This document shows positions 1-7,046 of a DNA stretch of 7,311 nt, piece by piece. Under the pieces are notes generated by a model that worked only from the letters and a program-made list of their open reading frames with translations, was not told the DNA's origin and searched no databases. Source of the stretch: an uncultured Prevotellaceae bacterium (GTDB lineage: Bacteria > Bacteroidota > Bacteroidia > Bacteroidales > Bacteroidaceae). Position 1 is the first letter of the stretch. The number at the start of each line of letters is the position of its first letter. A program made the translations under genes and the position numbers. Where the stretch lies: assembly GCA_902477365.1 (NCBI GenBank), contig CABSGW010000128.1:1-7311 (forward strand), in the 5' to 3' direction.

Positions 1-56
1 CTAAGCGTATCTATATTGTATCCTTAGAGGGGGTAAGTTTCTTTATGGAGTGGTTG

Positions 57-830
57 TTAGCCCATTTTTCCGGTAAAATAGGCGCGTGTACGTTCGTCTT
101 TAGGCATGGTGAACATGATGGCCGATTCATCGTACTCAACCAGTTCACCGAGATACATGAACATAGAACGGTCGGAGATGCGTTTGGCTTGTCCCATATT
201 GTGGGTTACAATTACCATGGTTACTTCATTCTTCAGCTGAACCAACAGGTCTTCAATATGCTTGGTTGCAATCGGGTCGAGTGCCGATGTCGGTTCGTCC
301 AGCAACAAAACATCCGGTTGCAGGGCGAGTGCCCGGGCTATACACAGGCGTTGCTGTTGCCCGCCCGACAAAAAAGTGCCCCGTTTGGTTAGCGAGTCTT
401 TCACCTCGTCCCACAACGAAACGTTGCGCAGGCAGCGTTCTACCAGTTCGTCTTTACGTCGTTTTGAAAGCCGGATGCCGTTCAGCATGTAACCAGCCAA
501 TACATTGTCGTAAATACTCATGGTTGGAAATGGATTGGGACGTTGGAACACCATGCCTATTTTACGACGTTCTTCCATCGGGTTCATGGTCAGGATGTTT
601 TCGCCGTTTAAGCATATTTCGCCCTGTACATGGATATGCTTGTAGAGTTCGTGCATTCGGTTGATGGCGCGTAACAAGGTACTTTTCCCACAACCGGAAG
701 GCCCCATGATGGCCGTGATGGTATTGTGCTCAATAGCAGCCGATACGTTTTGAACGGCAGGACGTCCGCCCTCCCCGTAAGTAATCGAAATGTTCTTTAT
801 TTCAAGGATTGGATTGATTAGACTTTCCAT
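57..830 (-). CDS. pstB: Phosphate ABC transporter ATP-binding protein PstB
   Basis: This is the cytoplasmic ATPase that powers phosphate import through the PstC/PstA channel. With the start at 830 (MESLINPILEIKNISI) it is 257 residues, the usual PstB length. A longer reading from 941 would run deep into pstA and adds residues unlike the family. All ABC ATPase motifs are visible: Walker A GPSGCGKST at 43-51, Q-loop Gln96 within FQRPNPFP, signature LSGGQQQR at 154-161, Walker B VLLLDEP at 174-180 and switch His210. The FQRPNPFPTMSIYDNV stretch and the C-terminal YFTGKMG are typical of PstB rather than of other importer ATPases. The start overlaps the end of pstA by 13 bp, suggesting translational coupling. 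After the stop, positions 1-56 hold no recognisable gene start or hairpin. phoU, often next, would have to begin outside the window. Confidence 0.97.
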   Translation of the reverse strand: MESLINPILEIKNISITYGEGGRPAVQNVSAAIEHNTITAIMGPSGCGKSTLLRAINRMHELYKHIHVQGEICLNGENILTMNPMEERRKIGMVFQRPNPFPTMSIYDNVLAGYMLNGIRLSKRRKDELVERCLRNVSLWDEVKDSLTKRGTFLSGGQQQRLCIARALALQPDVLLLDEPTSALDPIATKHIEDLLVQLKNEVTMVIVTHNMGQAKRISDRSMFMYLGELVEYDESAIMFTMPKDERTRAYFTGKMG

Positions 831-1693
831 TTGTGTGCGATGTGTTTTGCTAATAAATTGATACATAATACAAACAACAGCAGAAAGAGCGATGCGCCCC
901 AAATGAGGTTCTGCAGGTTCGGATCGTTGAAGAATTCCCAAATAAGCAGCGGAACGGCTGACGTAGGACGGTCAATGCTCCAGTTGATAGCTGCGCTTCC
1001 AAGGGCGGTGAATAGCAATGGGGCTGTTTCGCCTATTACGCGTGAGGTGGCCAGCAGAATTCCGGTGAAGATTCCTCCGAACGCCGAAGGCAGCATAACC
1101 CGTAACATGACCCTCCAGTAGCTTCCTCCCAAGGCCAGGCCGGCCTCTTTCAGCGTAGCAGGCATTACGTTCAGCGTTTCTTCCGTAGAGCGGATAATGA
1201 GCGGTAGCATCATGATAAAGAGTGCCGTGCTTCCGGCCATGGCCGAATAGCCCCGCATGGGAACAACTACCCAGATGTAAATGACAATACCGATAATGAT
1301 AGAGGGAGTACCTTGCAGCAGGTCTGTCAGGTAACTGATGAAAGAGGCATACCATTTCTTACGGTTTTCGGAAAGCCATATCCCGCACAGAATTCCTACC
1401 GGTATGGCAAAGATGGCTGCCATGAACAACATTAGGAATGTGCCGATAATGCCGTTGGCTATTCCCCCCGGGATGGCCTCTCCGTTGTTTACGGCCATCA
1501 GGGCTTTATAGGCATTGGGGGTGGCTTCGGTGAGGAACGACCAGTTCAGTTGCTGCCAGCCCCTGAACAGAACTTCGCCCAGAATAGCCAGCAACGGAAT
1601 GGCTGTAAGTGCAGCCAGAAAACAGACTGCATAATATACGAGTTTGTTTTTGAGTATGCGGAAACGAAGATTATAATCTTGTGACATTGCCAT
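818..1693 (-). CDS. pstA: Phosphate ABC transporter permease PstA
   Basis: This is an inner-membrane permease that pairs with PstC to form the phosphate channel. It has 291 residues. About six hydrophobic segments are visible, at roughly 18-42, 80-108, 115-145, 150-168, 205-231 and 262-283. The cytoplasmic EAA loop that docks the ATPase is clear (EAGLALGG starting at 183, followed by a conserved Pro near 202). TDLLQGTPSIIIG at 123-135 and SRVIGETAPLLFTALG at 217-232 are characteristic of PstA. The start is either 1693 (MAMSQDYN) or 1687 (MSQDYN); neither has a clear ribosome-binding site, and the longer one is given. It begins 14 bp after the pstC stop and overlaps pstB by 13 bp, so it is surely co-transcribed with both. 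Confidence 0.96.
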   Translation of the reverse strand: MAMSQDYNLRFRILKNKLVYYAVCFLAALTAIPLLAILGEVLFRGWQQLNWSFLTEATPNAYKALMAVNNGEAIPGGIANGIIGTFLMLFMAAIFAIPVGILCGIWLSENRKKWYASFISYLTDLLQGTPSIIIGIVIYIWVVVPMRGYSAMAGSTALFIMMLPLIIRSTEETLNVMPATLKEAGLALGGSYWRVMLRVMLPSAFGGIFTGILLATSRVIGETAPLLFTALGSAAINWSIDRPTSAVPLLIWEFFNDPNLQNLIWGASLFLLLFVLCINLLAKHIAHKWKV

Positions 1694-1707
1694 AGGTTGT
1701 TAAGGGA

Positions 1708-2565
1708 TTATACATGACGGGCTTTGCGAATGAGCATTTTCCCGACCAGGTTGATGAGGGCTGTAAGTAGAAACAGTAACAGTCCGATTGCAATGAGTGC
1801 CGAAAGTTTCAGTCCGTCTGCCTCGCCAAACTGGTTGGCGATGATACTGGCCATCGTGTTACCGGTTGCTTGCAGGGAGTCGGGTATGTTGTTTGTGTTT
1901 CCTATAAGCATGGTTACCGTCATGGTCTCGCCCAATGCCCGCCCGATGGCCAGGATGTAGGCGGAAAAGATACCGGAACCGGCGGCCGGAAAGATGACGT
2001 GGCGTATCACTTCAAAGCGGGTGGCACCAAGGCTGTAGGCACTCTCTTTCAGGTCGGTGGGTACCATTTTGATGAACTCGGCACTCAGGGAGGCCGCATA
2101 GGGGACAATCATGATAGCCAGTACGAAAGCTGCGGTCAGTATACCCGATCCTTGCGGTGACAGGTTCAGGTGCATAAAGATGGGACGGAGCATGTAGAAA
2201 CCCCATAAACCGTAGATGATAGAGGGTATGCCGGCCAACAGGTCGGTAACTGTACTCAAGATGGTGGCAATTTTACGCCCTTTGAAATATTCGCCCGTAA
2301 ACAGAGCGACCGGAAGCGAGAACGGAAGGCAGATGGCGAGAGCCAACAGGGTGGTGAGCAATGTTCCTGTAATGAACGGCAACGCTCCATACTGTTCTCT
2401 GCCGGGCGTGTAATCCCATTCGTCCGAGAATATGAAATGCCAAAATCCGAAACGTTCGAACGCACCCGCTGCGTCTTGTGTGAGGCTGTAAATAATTCCT
2501 CCACAGACGAGCGGGATGCATATCGACGCAAGGATAAGCAATAGTCTGAATAGCTTGTCTTGCAT
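1708..2565 (-). CDS. pstC: Phosphate ABC transporter permease PstC
   Basis: This is the second inner-membrane permease of the Pst importer. It has 285 residues, with hydrophobic segments at about 5-27, 63-90, 105-130, 140-160, 197-222 and 255-277. PstC marks include the early periplasmic loop with WDYTPGREQYGALPFITGTL (50-69), TDLLAGIPSIIYGLWG (107-122), the EAA loop ESAYSLGATRFEVIRHVIFP at 174-193, and GRALGETMTVTMLIGN at 208-223. The order pstS-pstC-pstA-pstB is the usual one and separates PstC from its paralogue PstA. The gene starts 10 bp after pstS stops and ends 14 bp before pstA starts. No internal promoter or hairpin was seen in these short gaps. Confidence 0.96.
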   Translation of the reverse strand: MQDKLFRLLLILASICIPLVCGGIIYSLTQDAAGAFERFGFWHFIFSDEWDYTPGREQYGALPFITGTLLTTLLALAICLPFSLPVALFTGEYFKGRKIATILSTVTDLLAGIPSIIYGLWGFYMLRPIFMHLNLSPQGSGILTAAFVLAIMIVPYAASLSAEFIKMVPTDLKESAYSLGATRFEVIRHVIFPAAGSGIFSAYILAIGRALGETMTVTMLIGNTNNIPDSLQATGNTMASIIANQFGEADGLKLSALIAIGLLLFLLTALINLVGKMLIRKARHV

Positions 2566-2575
2566 AGATGGTTCT

Positions 2576-3652
2576 TTACTGTGCTTTCAACGGGGCGATG
2601 GCCTGACCGTCGTAAGTGATTTCACTGATGTTTTTACGGCTCAACTCAATGGCTTTTTGAGGTAGTGGGGCGTAATGTACAGTTGCGGTTGACTTCTGCA
2701 CTTCGTCGGTGAGCATATAGTTCAACAATGCTACGGTAGCCTCGGCTTGTTCTTTTGAGCGTTTGGCGTAGTTTTGTTCTTTGTAAACGATGAGCCAGGT
2801 GAAGCAACTGATGGGGTAAGCTCCGTCGGCATCGGCGTCGGCTATGGTGCAGCGGGTGTCCTGGGGGATGTCACCGGCGGCGGCAGCCGAGATGCTTTCC
2901 GTAGTGGGGTTTACAAATTCGCCGCGTTTGTTACGGATGGCAGCGTAAGACAGTTTTTGGGCAAATGCGTATTCCGAACCAACGTAACCCAGTGTGTAAG
3001 GGGTTTGGTTGACAATACTGGCTACACCCGGGTTTCCTTTGGCAGCCTGTCCTACCGGGAAGTTAACCGATTTGGCAGCTCCGAAACGTGTTTTCCATCC
3101 CTCGTCGGCCTTGGCCAGGTAGTCGGTGAAGTTGAATGTTGTACCACTGCCGTCCGAACGGTATACGGGGATAATTTTCTGATCGGGCAACTGCACGTCC
3201 GGATTGATGGCTGCAATGCGGATATCGTTCCACTTGGTAATGTCACCGGCAAAGATTGATGCGATGACGTCTCCAGCCAGGTTTAGTTGCTGGATGCCGG
3301 GTAAGTTGTAAGCCATAACCACTGCACCCATACAGGTCGGTACGTGTACCACCGGTTGCATAGCACTCATTTCTTCGTCCGTCAGGTAGGCGTCGCTACC
3401 GGCAAAGTCTACGATCTGGTCTTTCAGGTTGCGCACGCCGCCACCGCTGCCAATGCCGCCATAAGATACTTGGTCGCCGTTCACTTTGAAGAACTCTTCG
3501 AATGCCATGTTGTAGAAAGGTAGCGGGAAGGTTGCACCTGCTCCCGACAGTTCGGCCGGTTCACGGCCGTTTTCCGTAGTGGCTTTTTTCCCGTTACATG
3601 CGGCAAGGGCAACCATTGCCAATGCGGCAAAAAATAAATGTAATGTTTTCAT
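2576..3652 (-). CDS. pstS: Periplasmic phosphate-binding lipoprotein PstS
   Basis: This is the high-affinity phosphate-binding protein that delivers phosphate to PstC/PstA. The 358-residue product begins with a lipoprotein signal peptide: hydrophobic 4-18, lipobox LAAC at 16-19, Cys19 as the predicted lipidated residue. Residues after Cys19 (NGKKATTENG) are not an acidic cluster, so the Bacteroidetes surface-export signal appears absent and a periplasm-facing location is expected. Ligand-site motifs of the family are present: SGAGATFPLPFY at 36-47, GSGGG at 68-72, DFAGSD at 82-87 and YRSDGSGTTF at 164-173. LGYVGSEYA follows at 221-229 and YPISCFTWLIVYKEQ from 279. A DADADG loop (272-277) lies between Cys268 and Cys283, an unusual local feature. 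The gene lies 21 bp after the porin and 10 bp before pstC, without its own visible promoter. Confidence 0.96.
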   Translation of the reverse strand: MKTLHLFFAALAMVALAACNGKKATTENGREPAELSGAGATFPLPFYNMAFEEFFKVNGDQVSYGGIGSGGGVRNLKDQIVDFAGSDAYLTDEEMSAMQPVVHVPTCMGAVVMAYNLPGIQQLNLAGDVIASIFAGDITKWNDIRIAAINPDVQLPDQKIIPVYRSDGSGTTFNFTDYLAKADEGWKTRFGAAKSVNFPVGQAAKGNPGVASIVNQTPYTLGYVGSEYAFAQKLSYAAIRNKRGEFVNPTTESISAAAAGDIPQDTRCTIADADADGAYPISCFTWLIVYKEQNYAKRSKEQAEATVALLNYMLTDEVQKSTATVHYAPLPQKAIELSRKNISEITYDGQAIAPLKAQ

Positions 3653-3663
3653 TTTTAGTTCGT

Positions 3664-3681
3664 TTTAAAGGGTTTAAAGGG
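3664..3681. repeat. Tandem 9-bp repeat at the porin-pstS junction
   Basis: TTTAAAGGG occurs twice in exact tandem on the plus strand (3664-3672 and 3673-3681). The second copy covers the porin stop codon, and the first fills most of the 21-bp gap before pstS. It may be a simple replication-slippage duplication. No function is evident. Confidence 0.6.
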
Positions 3682-4648
3682 CGAATGAACAATTCAGATA
3701 AGCGTAATAGCTGTTTGATGCACCATCAGCTTTGGGAGCTTTGATGCGGACGTTCGGAGACAATTTTACATATTTACCCAACTTGAAGTCGGCACCTAGT
3801 AAGCCGGCGTTTCCTTCGGATGCATTCCAACCCGATTTGGAGTTAAGATAGTCCCAGCGTCCATACACTTCTACGTTGCGTGCAATGCGTGCGGCTGCGA
3901 AGGCCGATACACCTTGTTGGTCGTGCCCGTCGGTGTAGGAGGCGTTGGTTTGGTAGTTATATTCCACTCCAAGGTTGAAGTCGGTATGCTTGTAGCCGAT
4001 AAATGCTGCGGCGTTGACCATGTTGCTTTCCTGGTTCTTGGAAGCTTCGTTAAAACCTCCGTAAACACGTACTGTGAGGCCGGTTAGCGGGCGTGCCGTA
4101 AGGCCTGCGCCATACAGAAGCCCGTCTCCGTTCTGGATCTTCTTATAGCCTTCGCCGTTTACAACAATCACATCGGCCGAGAGCTTGGATGTAAAGTCGT
4201 AGGCCGCCGATACACCCAGGTCGGCACTGCTGCCAAATCCGTATTCGTCTTGGAATGATTTCATTACATAACGTTTTCCCCAACTTTTCTCCTGTAAGTT
4301 GAATTGTGTGGTACTGATCATACCACCCGTGAGGGTCAGTTTCTGGTGTTTCCACTGTACGAATGCATTTTTCAGGTAAGCCAGATAGTTGTAGTCGCCT
4401 ACGTCTTTCGACTTGCCCACATCGGCTACAGCCTGTAGAGTGACATTGCCGGGCAACTGATAGCGATAGCCGATGTAAGCCCTTTCAATGGCAAACCCAC
4501 GGTCATCATTGTCTTTTCCCAGACCGGAATGGAGGTTGCTGAATACCGTGATGATGGCATCACCTTTTTTTTCGTTTGATACTTCTTGCGCTGTTCCTTG
4601 CAAAGCGAGGCAGCCGAATGCAAATGCTGCAATCCAAGTTTTTTTCAT
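3674..4648 (-). CDS. Outer-membrane porin, probably phosphate-related
   Basis: This is a predicted outer-membrane beta-barrel that would let phosphate reach periplasmic PstS. The start at 4648 gives 324 residues opening with a classical signal peptide (MKKTWIAAFAFGCLALQGTAQ, cleavage near 20/21). A longer reading to 4729 would run through the promoter region and adds no sensible sequence. The mature protein alternates short amphipathic strands and Gly/Asn/Asp-rich turns throughout, with many Tyr and Phe girdle residues (AIERAYIGYRYQL, LTLTGGMISTTQFNLQ, VEYNYQTNASYTDG, VEVYGRWDYLNSK). It ends NCSFAL, close to the usual C-terminal aromatic strand. It resembles the short porins annotated in Bacteroidetes as phosphate-selective porin O/P-like; that family call is from memory. 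As first gene of the pst unit, a phosphate-uptake role is inferred, not shown. It could be a general anion porin. Confidence 0.85.
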   Translation of the reverse strand: MKKTWIAAFAFGCLALQGTAQEVSNEKKGDAIITVFSNLHSGLGKDNDDRGFAIERAYIGYRYQLPGNVTLQAVADVGKSKDVGDYNYLAYLKNAFVQWKHQKLTLTGGMISTTQFNLQEKSWGKRYVMKSFQDEYGFGSSADLGVSAAYDFTSKLSADVIVVNGEGYKKIQNGDGLLYGAGLTARPLTGLTVRVYGGFNEASKNQESNMVNAAAFIGYKHTDFNLGVEYNYQTNASYTDGHDQQGVSAFAAARIARNVEVYGRWDYLNSKSGWNASEGNAGLLGADFKLGKYVKLSPNVRIKAPKADGASNSYYAYLNCSFAL

Positions 4649-4676
4649 GTGAATAAGTAATTTTGGTTTCACGATG

Positions 4677-4684
4677 CAAAGGTC
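4677..4684 (-). promoter_or_regulatory. -7 promoter element for the porin-pst operon
   Basis: Read on the minus strand the site is GACCTTTG, one mismatch from the Bacteroidetes -7 consensus TAnnTTTG. It lies 28 bp upstream of the porin ATG, so a transcript would have a leader of roughly 20-25 nt. No TTTG -33 box sits at the normal 19-21 bp spacing. That fits an activator-dependent promoter, with the PhoB-like repeats filling the -33 region. Confidence 0.55.
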
Positions 4685-4694
4685 GGGGTTGTAT

Positions 4695-4734
4695 GTTACA
4701 AAGAAGTTGCAAGCGGGTGAAACCGGCATTACAT
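4695..4734 (-). promoter_or_regulatory. Candidate Pho box: 7-bp direct repeats, 11-bp period
   Basis: On the minus strand TTGCAAC (4712-4706) and TTGTAAC (4701-4695) form two nearly identical 7-mers separated by 4 bp (ttct). This is the architecture bound by PhoB dimers in Proteobacteria: 7-bp repeats, 4-bp spacers, 11-bp period. Two further 7-mers upstream stay in the same phase: ATGTAAT (4734-4728), a good match, and GTTTCAC (4723-4717), a weak one. The array ends 10 bp before the -7 element, close to the E. coli geometry in which the Pho box replaces the -35 box. The outermost copy is also part of a palindrome, ATTACA-tc-TGTAAT (4728-4741). Binding by the PhoB encoded here is inferred. Confidence 0.6.
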
Positions 4735-4818
4735 CTGTAATACGAATATTTCAGTAGGCGTGTTTTGAAGAAAGGTATGGAAAGACACTGTATGGCGGGA
4801 AGGGGTAGGAGCAGAAAG

Positions 4819-4874
4819 GACTGGGCATCTGTTTGAACGTGACCGGGCATCTCGGAAGAAAGAGATGCCCAGTC
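4819..4874 (-). repeat. Competing inverted repeats after phoR, possible terminator
   Basis: A perfect 12-bp inverted repeat pairs 4819-4830 with 4863-4874 around a 32-nt loop. Inside that loop GGGCATCT is repeated (4845-4852) and, with its neighbour C4853, can pair instead with 4862-4870 as a 9-bp stem with an 8-nt loop. The two stems exclude each other because they share the 4863-4870 arm. On the minus strand the structure begins 36 nt after the phoR stop and precedes the Pho box, so it is well placed to end the phoB-phoR transcript. No run of T follows directly (CCTTTCTG comes next), so classical intrinsic termination is uncertain. Confidence 0.5.
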
Positions 4875-4909
4875 GCGTTTGAGGAAGTGGAACGAATAAG
4901 GTGGCTTGT

Positions 4910-6340
4910 TTAGTTTGCGGCATGAATGCCCGGCAGTGTAAAGCGGAAATCCAACCCGCCGCCGCTTGCCGTTTGCAGTGTGATTTGTCCACCGTGCAGA
5001 ATGACGGCGTTTTTTACGATGGCCAGGCCTAAGCCTGTCCCTCCCATTTTGCGTGAGCGTCCTTTGTCCACCCGGTAGAAACGTTCGAAAAGCCGTGGAA
5101 AGTATTGTTCGGGAATGCCTACACCGTTGTCGGCAAAGCTAAAAGCGAAGAAATGGTTACGCAACTCCGTACAGGTGATGCGGATGGTACATCCCTCACC
5201 GGCATAAGCGATGGCATTGTCGGTCAGGTTACGGAAGATGGAATAGACCAGTCCGTAGTTTCCATGTAGCACGGCCTCTTCGGGCAGGTTGTATTCAATG
5301 GTCATGTGCTTGTCTTCCAGTTGCAGCAACGTATCCTGTTTGATGCCCTGCAGCAGGGAGGCGAGCGGAATGTCTTCAAACGTAAAACTTTGGGCGGCAT
5401 CGTCCATTTTGGTTAAGGCCGAAATGTCGTGCAGCAAGTTGGACAGTCGGCAACTTTGCGCGTAGCAGCGCTCCATGAACTGCTTGCGCATGGGTTCGGA
5501 TATGTTCGGGTTTTTCACCAATGTCTCCAGAAAACCCTGGATACTGCTTACGGGGGTTTTCAGTTCGTGCGCAATGTTTTGGGTCAGTTCCCGCTTCAGG
5601 CGGGTTTTATCCTCCTGGCTTCGTTTGAGTTGCAGGTAGAGCCGTACAATGTGTTGGGAGATTTCTCCCAGTTCGTTATTGGGGAAATGAATGTCGGGCT
5701 GATCCACATTTTCTTCGGCATTACGGGCAAAGAGCTTGAGTTGGGTGATGGTTTTCCCGATGCGCTGCGTAAAGCGGTAATAAATATAGGTGAGGATGAG
5801 TGTCAGTAGTAACGTAAAGGCCAGGTAGTGAAGGTCGGCCTGGAGCAGAAGTGCCAGACTGTCATCGTAAGGAAGTGACGTGCGTACAATGAGGTGTTGC
5901 TCTTTGAAGTAGGTTGTGGCGTAGAAATAAGCCTTGTTAAGTGTCTCTGACACACGCTCAATGTCATAGCCTGTCCCCTTCTGTAAGGCTTGTTTTACTT
6001 CTGTCCGGTCCTGGTGGTTCTCCATCTCCCGACTACCTTTCCGGTTGTCTAGCAGCACTGCGCCATTACTGTTTATCAGGGTGATGCGGAGATCCGGTAT
6101 AGGATGGGTTTGCAAAAAAGGTGCAACCTTTTTCAAGTCAATGGTTCCTTCGGCCGAAATCACATCGTAAAGTTGTTGGTTGTAACTTTGCAGACGAGTT
6201 TGCAGCAAGTCCACTTTGTAAGCCTTCTCCCGATTGTACTGATAGAACATGGTGCAACCTGCAAAAAAAAGGAAGAGCATCAGTACCTCGAGAAACAACT
6301 TCTTGCTGAATGAGATGGGAGGAAAGAGCGATATGGTCAT
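4910..6340 (-). CDS. phoR: Sensor histidine kinase PhoR
   Basis: This is a membrane-bound kinase that would phosphorylate the PhoB encoded just upstream. The 476 residues show TM1 at about 15-33, an extracytoplasmic sensor of about 135 residues (35-170), TM2 at about 172-189, a HAMP-like linker to about 245, then a HisKA/HATPase core. The H-box QNIAHELKTP places the phospho-accepting His at 258. The N-box is RNLTDNA with Asn375, G1 is DNGVGIP at 404-410, the F-box is FPRLFERFYRVD at 414-425 and G2 is GGTGLGLAIVKN at 433-444. The sensor region contains a MENHQDRTEVKQAL...GTG stretch like that of PhoR-type kinases. No PAS domain fits between TM2 and the H-box. The start lies 3 bp after the phoB stop. 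The PhoR call rests on operon context and this similarity; a paralogous kinase of the same class is the main alternative. Confidence 0.88.
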   Translation of the reverse strand: MTISLFPPISFSKKLFLEVLMLFLFFAGCTMFYQYNREKAYKVDLLQTRLQSYNQQLYDVISAEGTIDLKKVAPFLQTHPIPDLRITLINSNGAVLLDNRKGSREMENHQDRTEVKQALQKGTGYDIERVSETLNKAYFYATTYFKEQHLIVRTSLPYDDSLALLLQADLHYLAFTLLLTLILTYIYYRFTQRIGKTITQLKLFARNAEENVDQPDIHFPNNELGEISQHIVRLYLQLKRSQEDKTRLKRELTQNIAHELKTPVSSIQGFLETLVKNPNISEPMRKQFMERCYAQSCRLSNLLHDISALTKMDDAAQSFTFEDIPLASLLQGIKQDTLLQLEDKHMTIEYNLPEEAVLHGNYGLVYSIFRNLTDNAIAYAGEGCTIRITCTELRNHFFAFSFADNGVGIPEQYFPRLFERFYRVDKGRSRKMGGTGLGLAIVKNAVILHGGQITLQTASGGGLDFRFTLPGIHAAN

Positions 6341-6343
6341 GAT

Positions 6344-7036
6344 TTATTCTTCAAACGTATATCCGAAACCTTGTCGTGTAACGATGCAAGAACCATAGTT
6401 TCCCAGTTTTTTTCGTAGCCGGGTGATGTTTACGTCTACCGTGCGGTCCAGTACGATGACCTCTTCGTGCCATACTTGTCGAAGTATGTCTTCGCGAGAG
6501 AACACTTTGTTGCGGTTGGTAAGGAGCAGGTGCAGTATTTCGAACTCTTTTTTCGTCAGAATCACTTCATCGTTGTCAATGTATACTTTCTTTTTATCGC
6601 TGTCAAGGGCCAATCCTTTGTAAGTAGGAAACTGGCTGGTTTCGGGAACGACCTTGTGAACGGCTGTCCGGCGTAGCACAGCCTTGACGCGCAATGAAAC
6701 TTCGCGGACGGAGAATGGTTTTGATATATAGTCGTCCGCCCCCAGGTTCAGCCCGGTACATGTGTCGTTTTGCGTGTCTCGTGCTGTGATGAAGATGATG
6801 GGAATATGGGCAGTTTCGGGCTGCTTCTTCAACATGGAAGCCAGTTTGAAGCCTGAAATTTCACCCATCATGACATCAAGCAACATCAGGTCGATGTGTT
6901 CCAGGTTACGTTCCAGTACCTCCTCGGCAGAGTGGGCTACTTCCACTTGATATCCTTCGATTTCGAGATTGAAACGAAGGATGTCGCAGATGTCTACTTC
7001 GTCATCCACTACCAGTATATTAAATGGTCTTTCCAT
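6344..7036 (-). CDS. phoB: Phosphate-regulon response regulator PhoB
   Basis: This is an OmpR/PhoB-family transcription factor, presumed to be activated by the adjacent PhoR. The 230 residues comprise a receiver domain (about 5-122) and a winged-helix DNA-binding domain (about 138-229). Receiver residues are in place: Asp11 and Asp12 of the acidic pocket, phospho-acceptor Asp54 in LMLLDVMMG, Thr84 in IFITAR, and Lys106 in YISKPF. The effector domain shows LTKKEFEILHLLLTNRNKVFSREDIL (160-185), the recognition helix RTVDVNITRLRKKLG (198-212) and the wing GFGYTFEE at the C-terminus. The length matches typical PhoB. It is the first gene of the two-component unit and is divergent from the tRNA-Pro gene across 220 bp. 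The -7 element and PhoB-like repeats upstream suggest autoregulation. Confidence 0.9.
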   Translation of the reverse strand: MERPFNILVVDDEVDICDILRFNLEIEGYQVEVAHSAEEVLERNLEHIDLMLLDVMMGEISGFKLASMLKKQPETAHIPIIFITARDTQNDTCTGLNLGADDYISKPFSVREVSLRVKAVLRRTAVHKVVPETSQFPTYKGLALDSDKKKVYIDNDEVILTKKEFEILHLLLTNRNKVFSREDILRQVWHEEVIVLDRTVDVNITRLRKKLGNYGSCIVTRQGFGYTFEE

Positions 7037-7046
7037 GATGTCGTTT

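Noticed and set aside
1..56. Possible phoU start downstream of pstB
   Set aside because: No minus-strand ATG lies in these 56 bases and no PhoU-like peptide is readable, so its presence cannot be claimed from this window.
45..664. Overlapping plus-strand reading frames opposite pstB
   Set aside because: They are complementary to conserved PstB motifs and show no family resemblance of their own.
831..941. N-terminal extension of PstB to a start at 941
   Set aside because: The extra 37 residues are the out-of-frame reading of the pstA 3' end. Starting at 830 gives the standard 257-residue PstB.
2774..3259. 161-residue plus-strand reading frame opposite pstS
   Set aside because: It is fully antisense to a well-supported pstS, with no promoter or recognisable protein features. 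It is explained by the codon pattern of the real gene.
4649..4729. N-terminal extension of the porin to a start at 4729
   Set aside because: It would bury the signal peptide behind 27 residues and run through the -7 element and Pho-box repeats. MKKTW at 4648 is a clean signal-peptide start.
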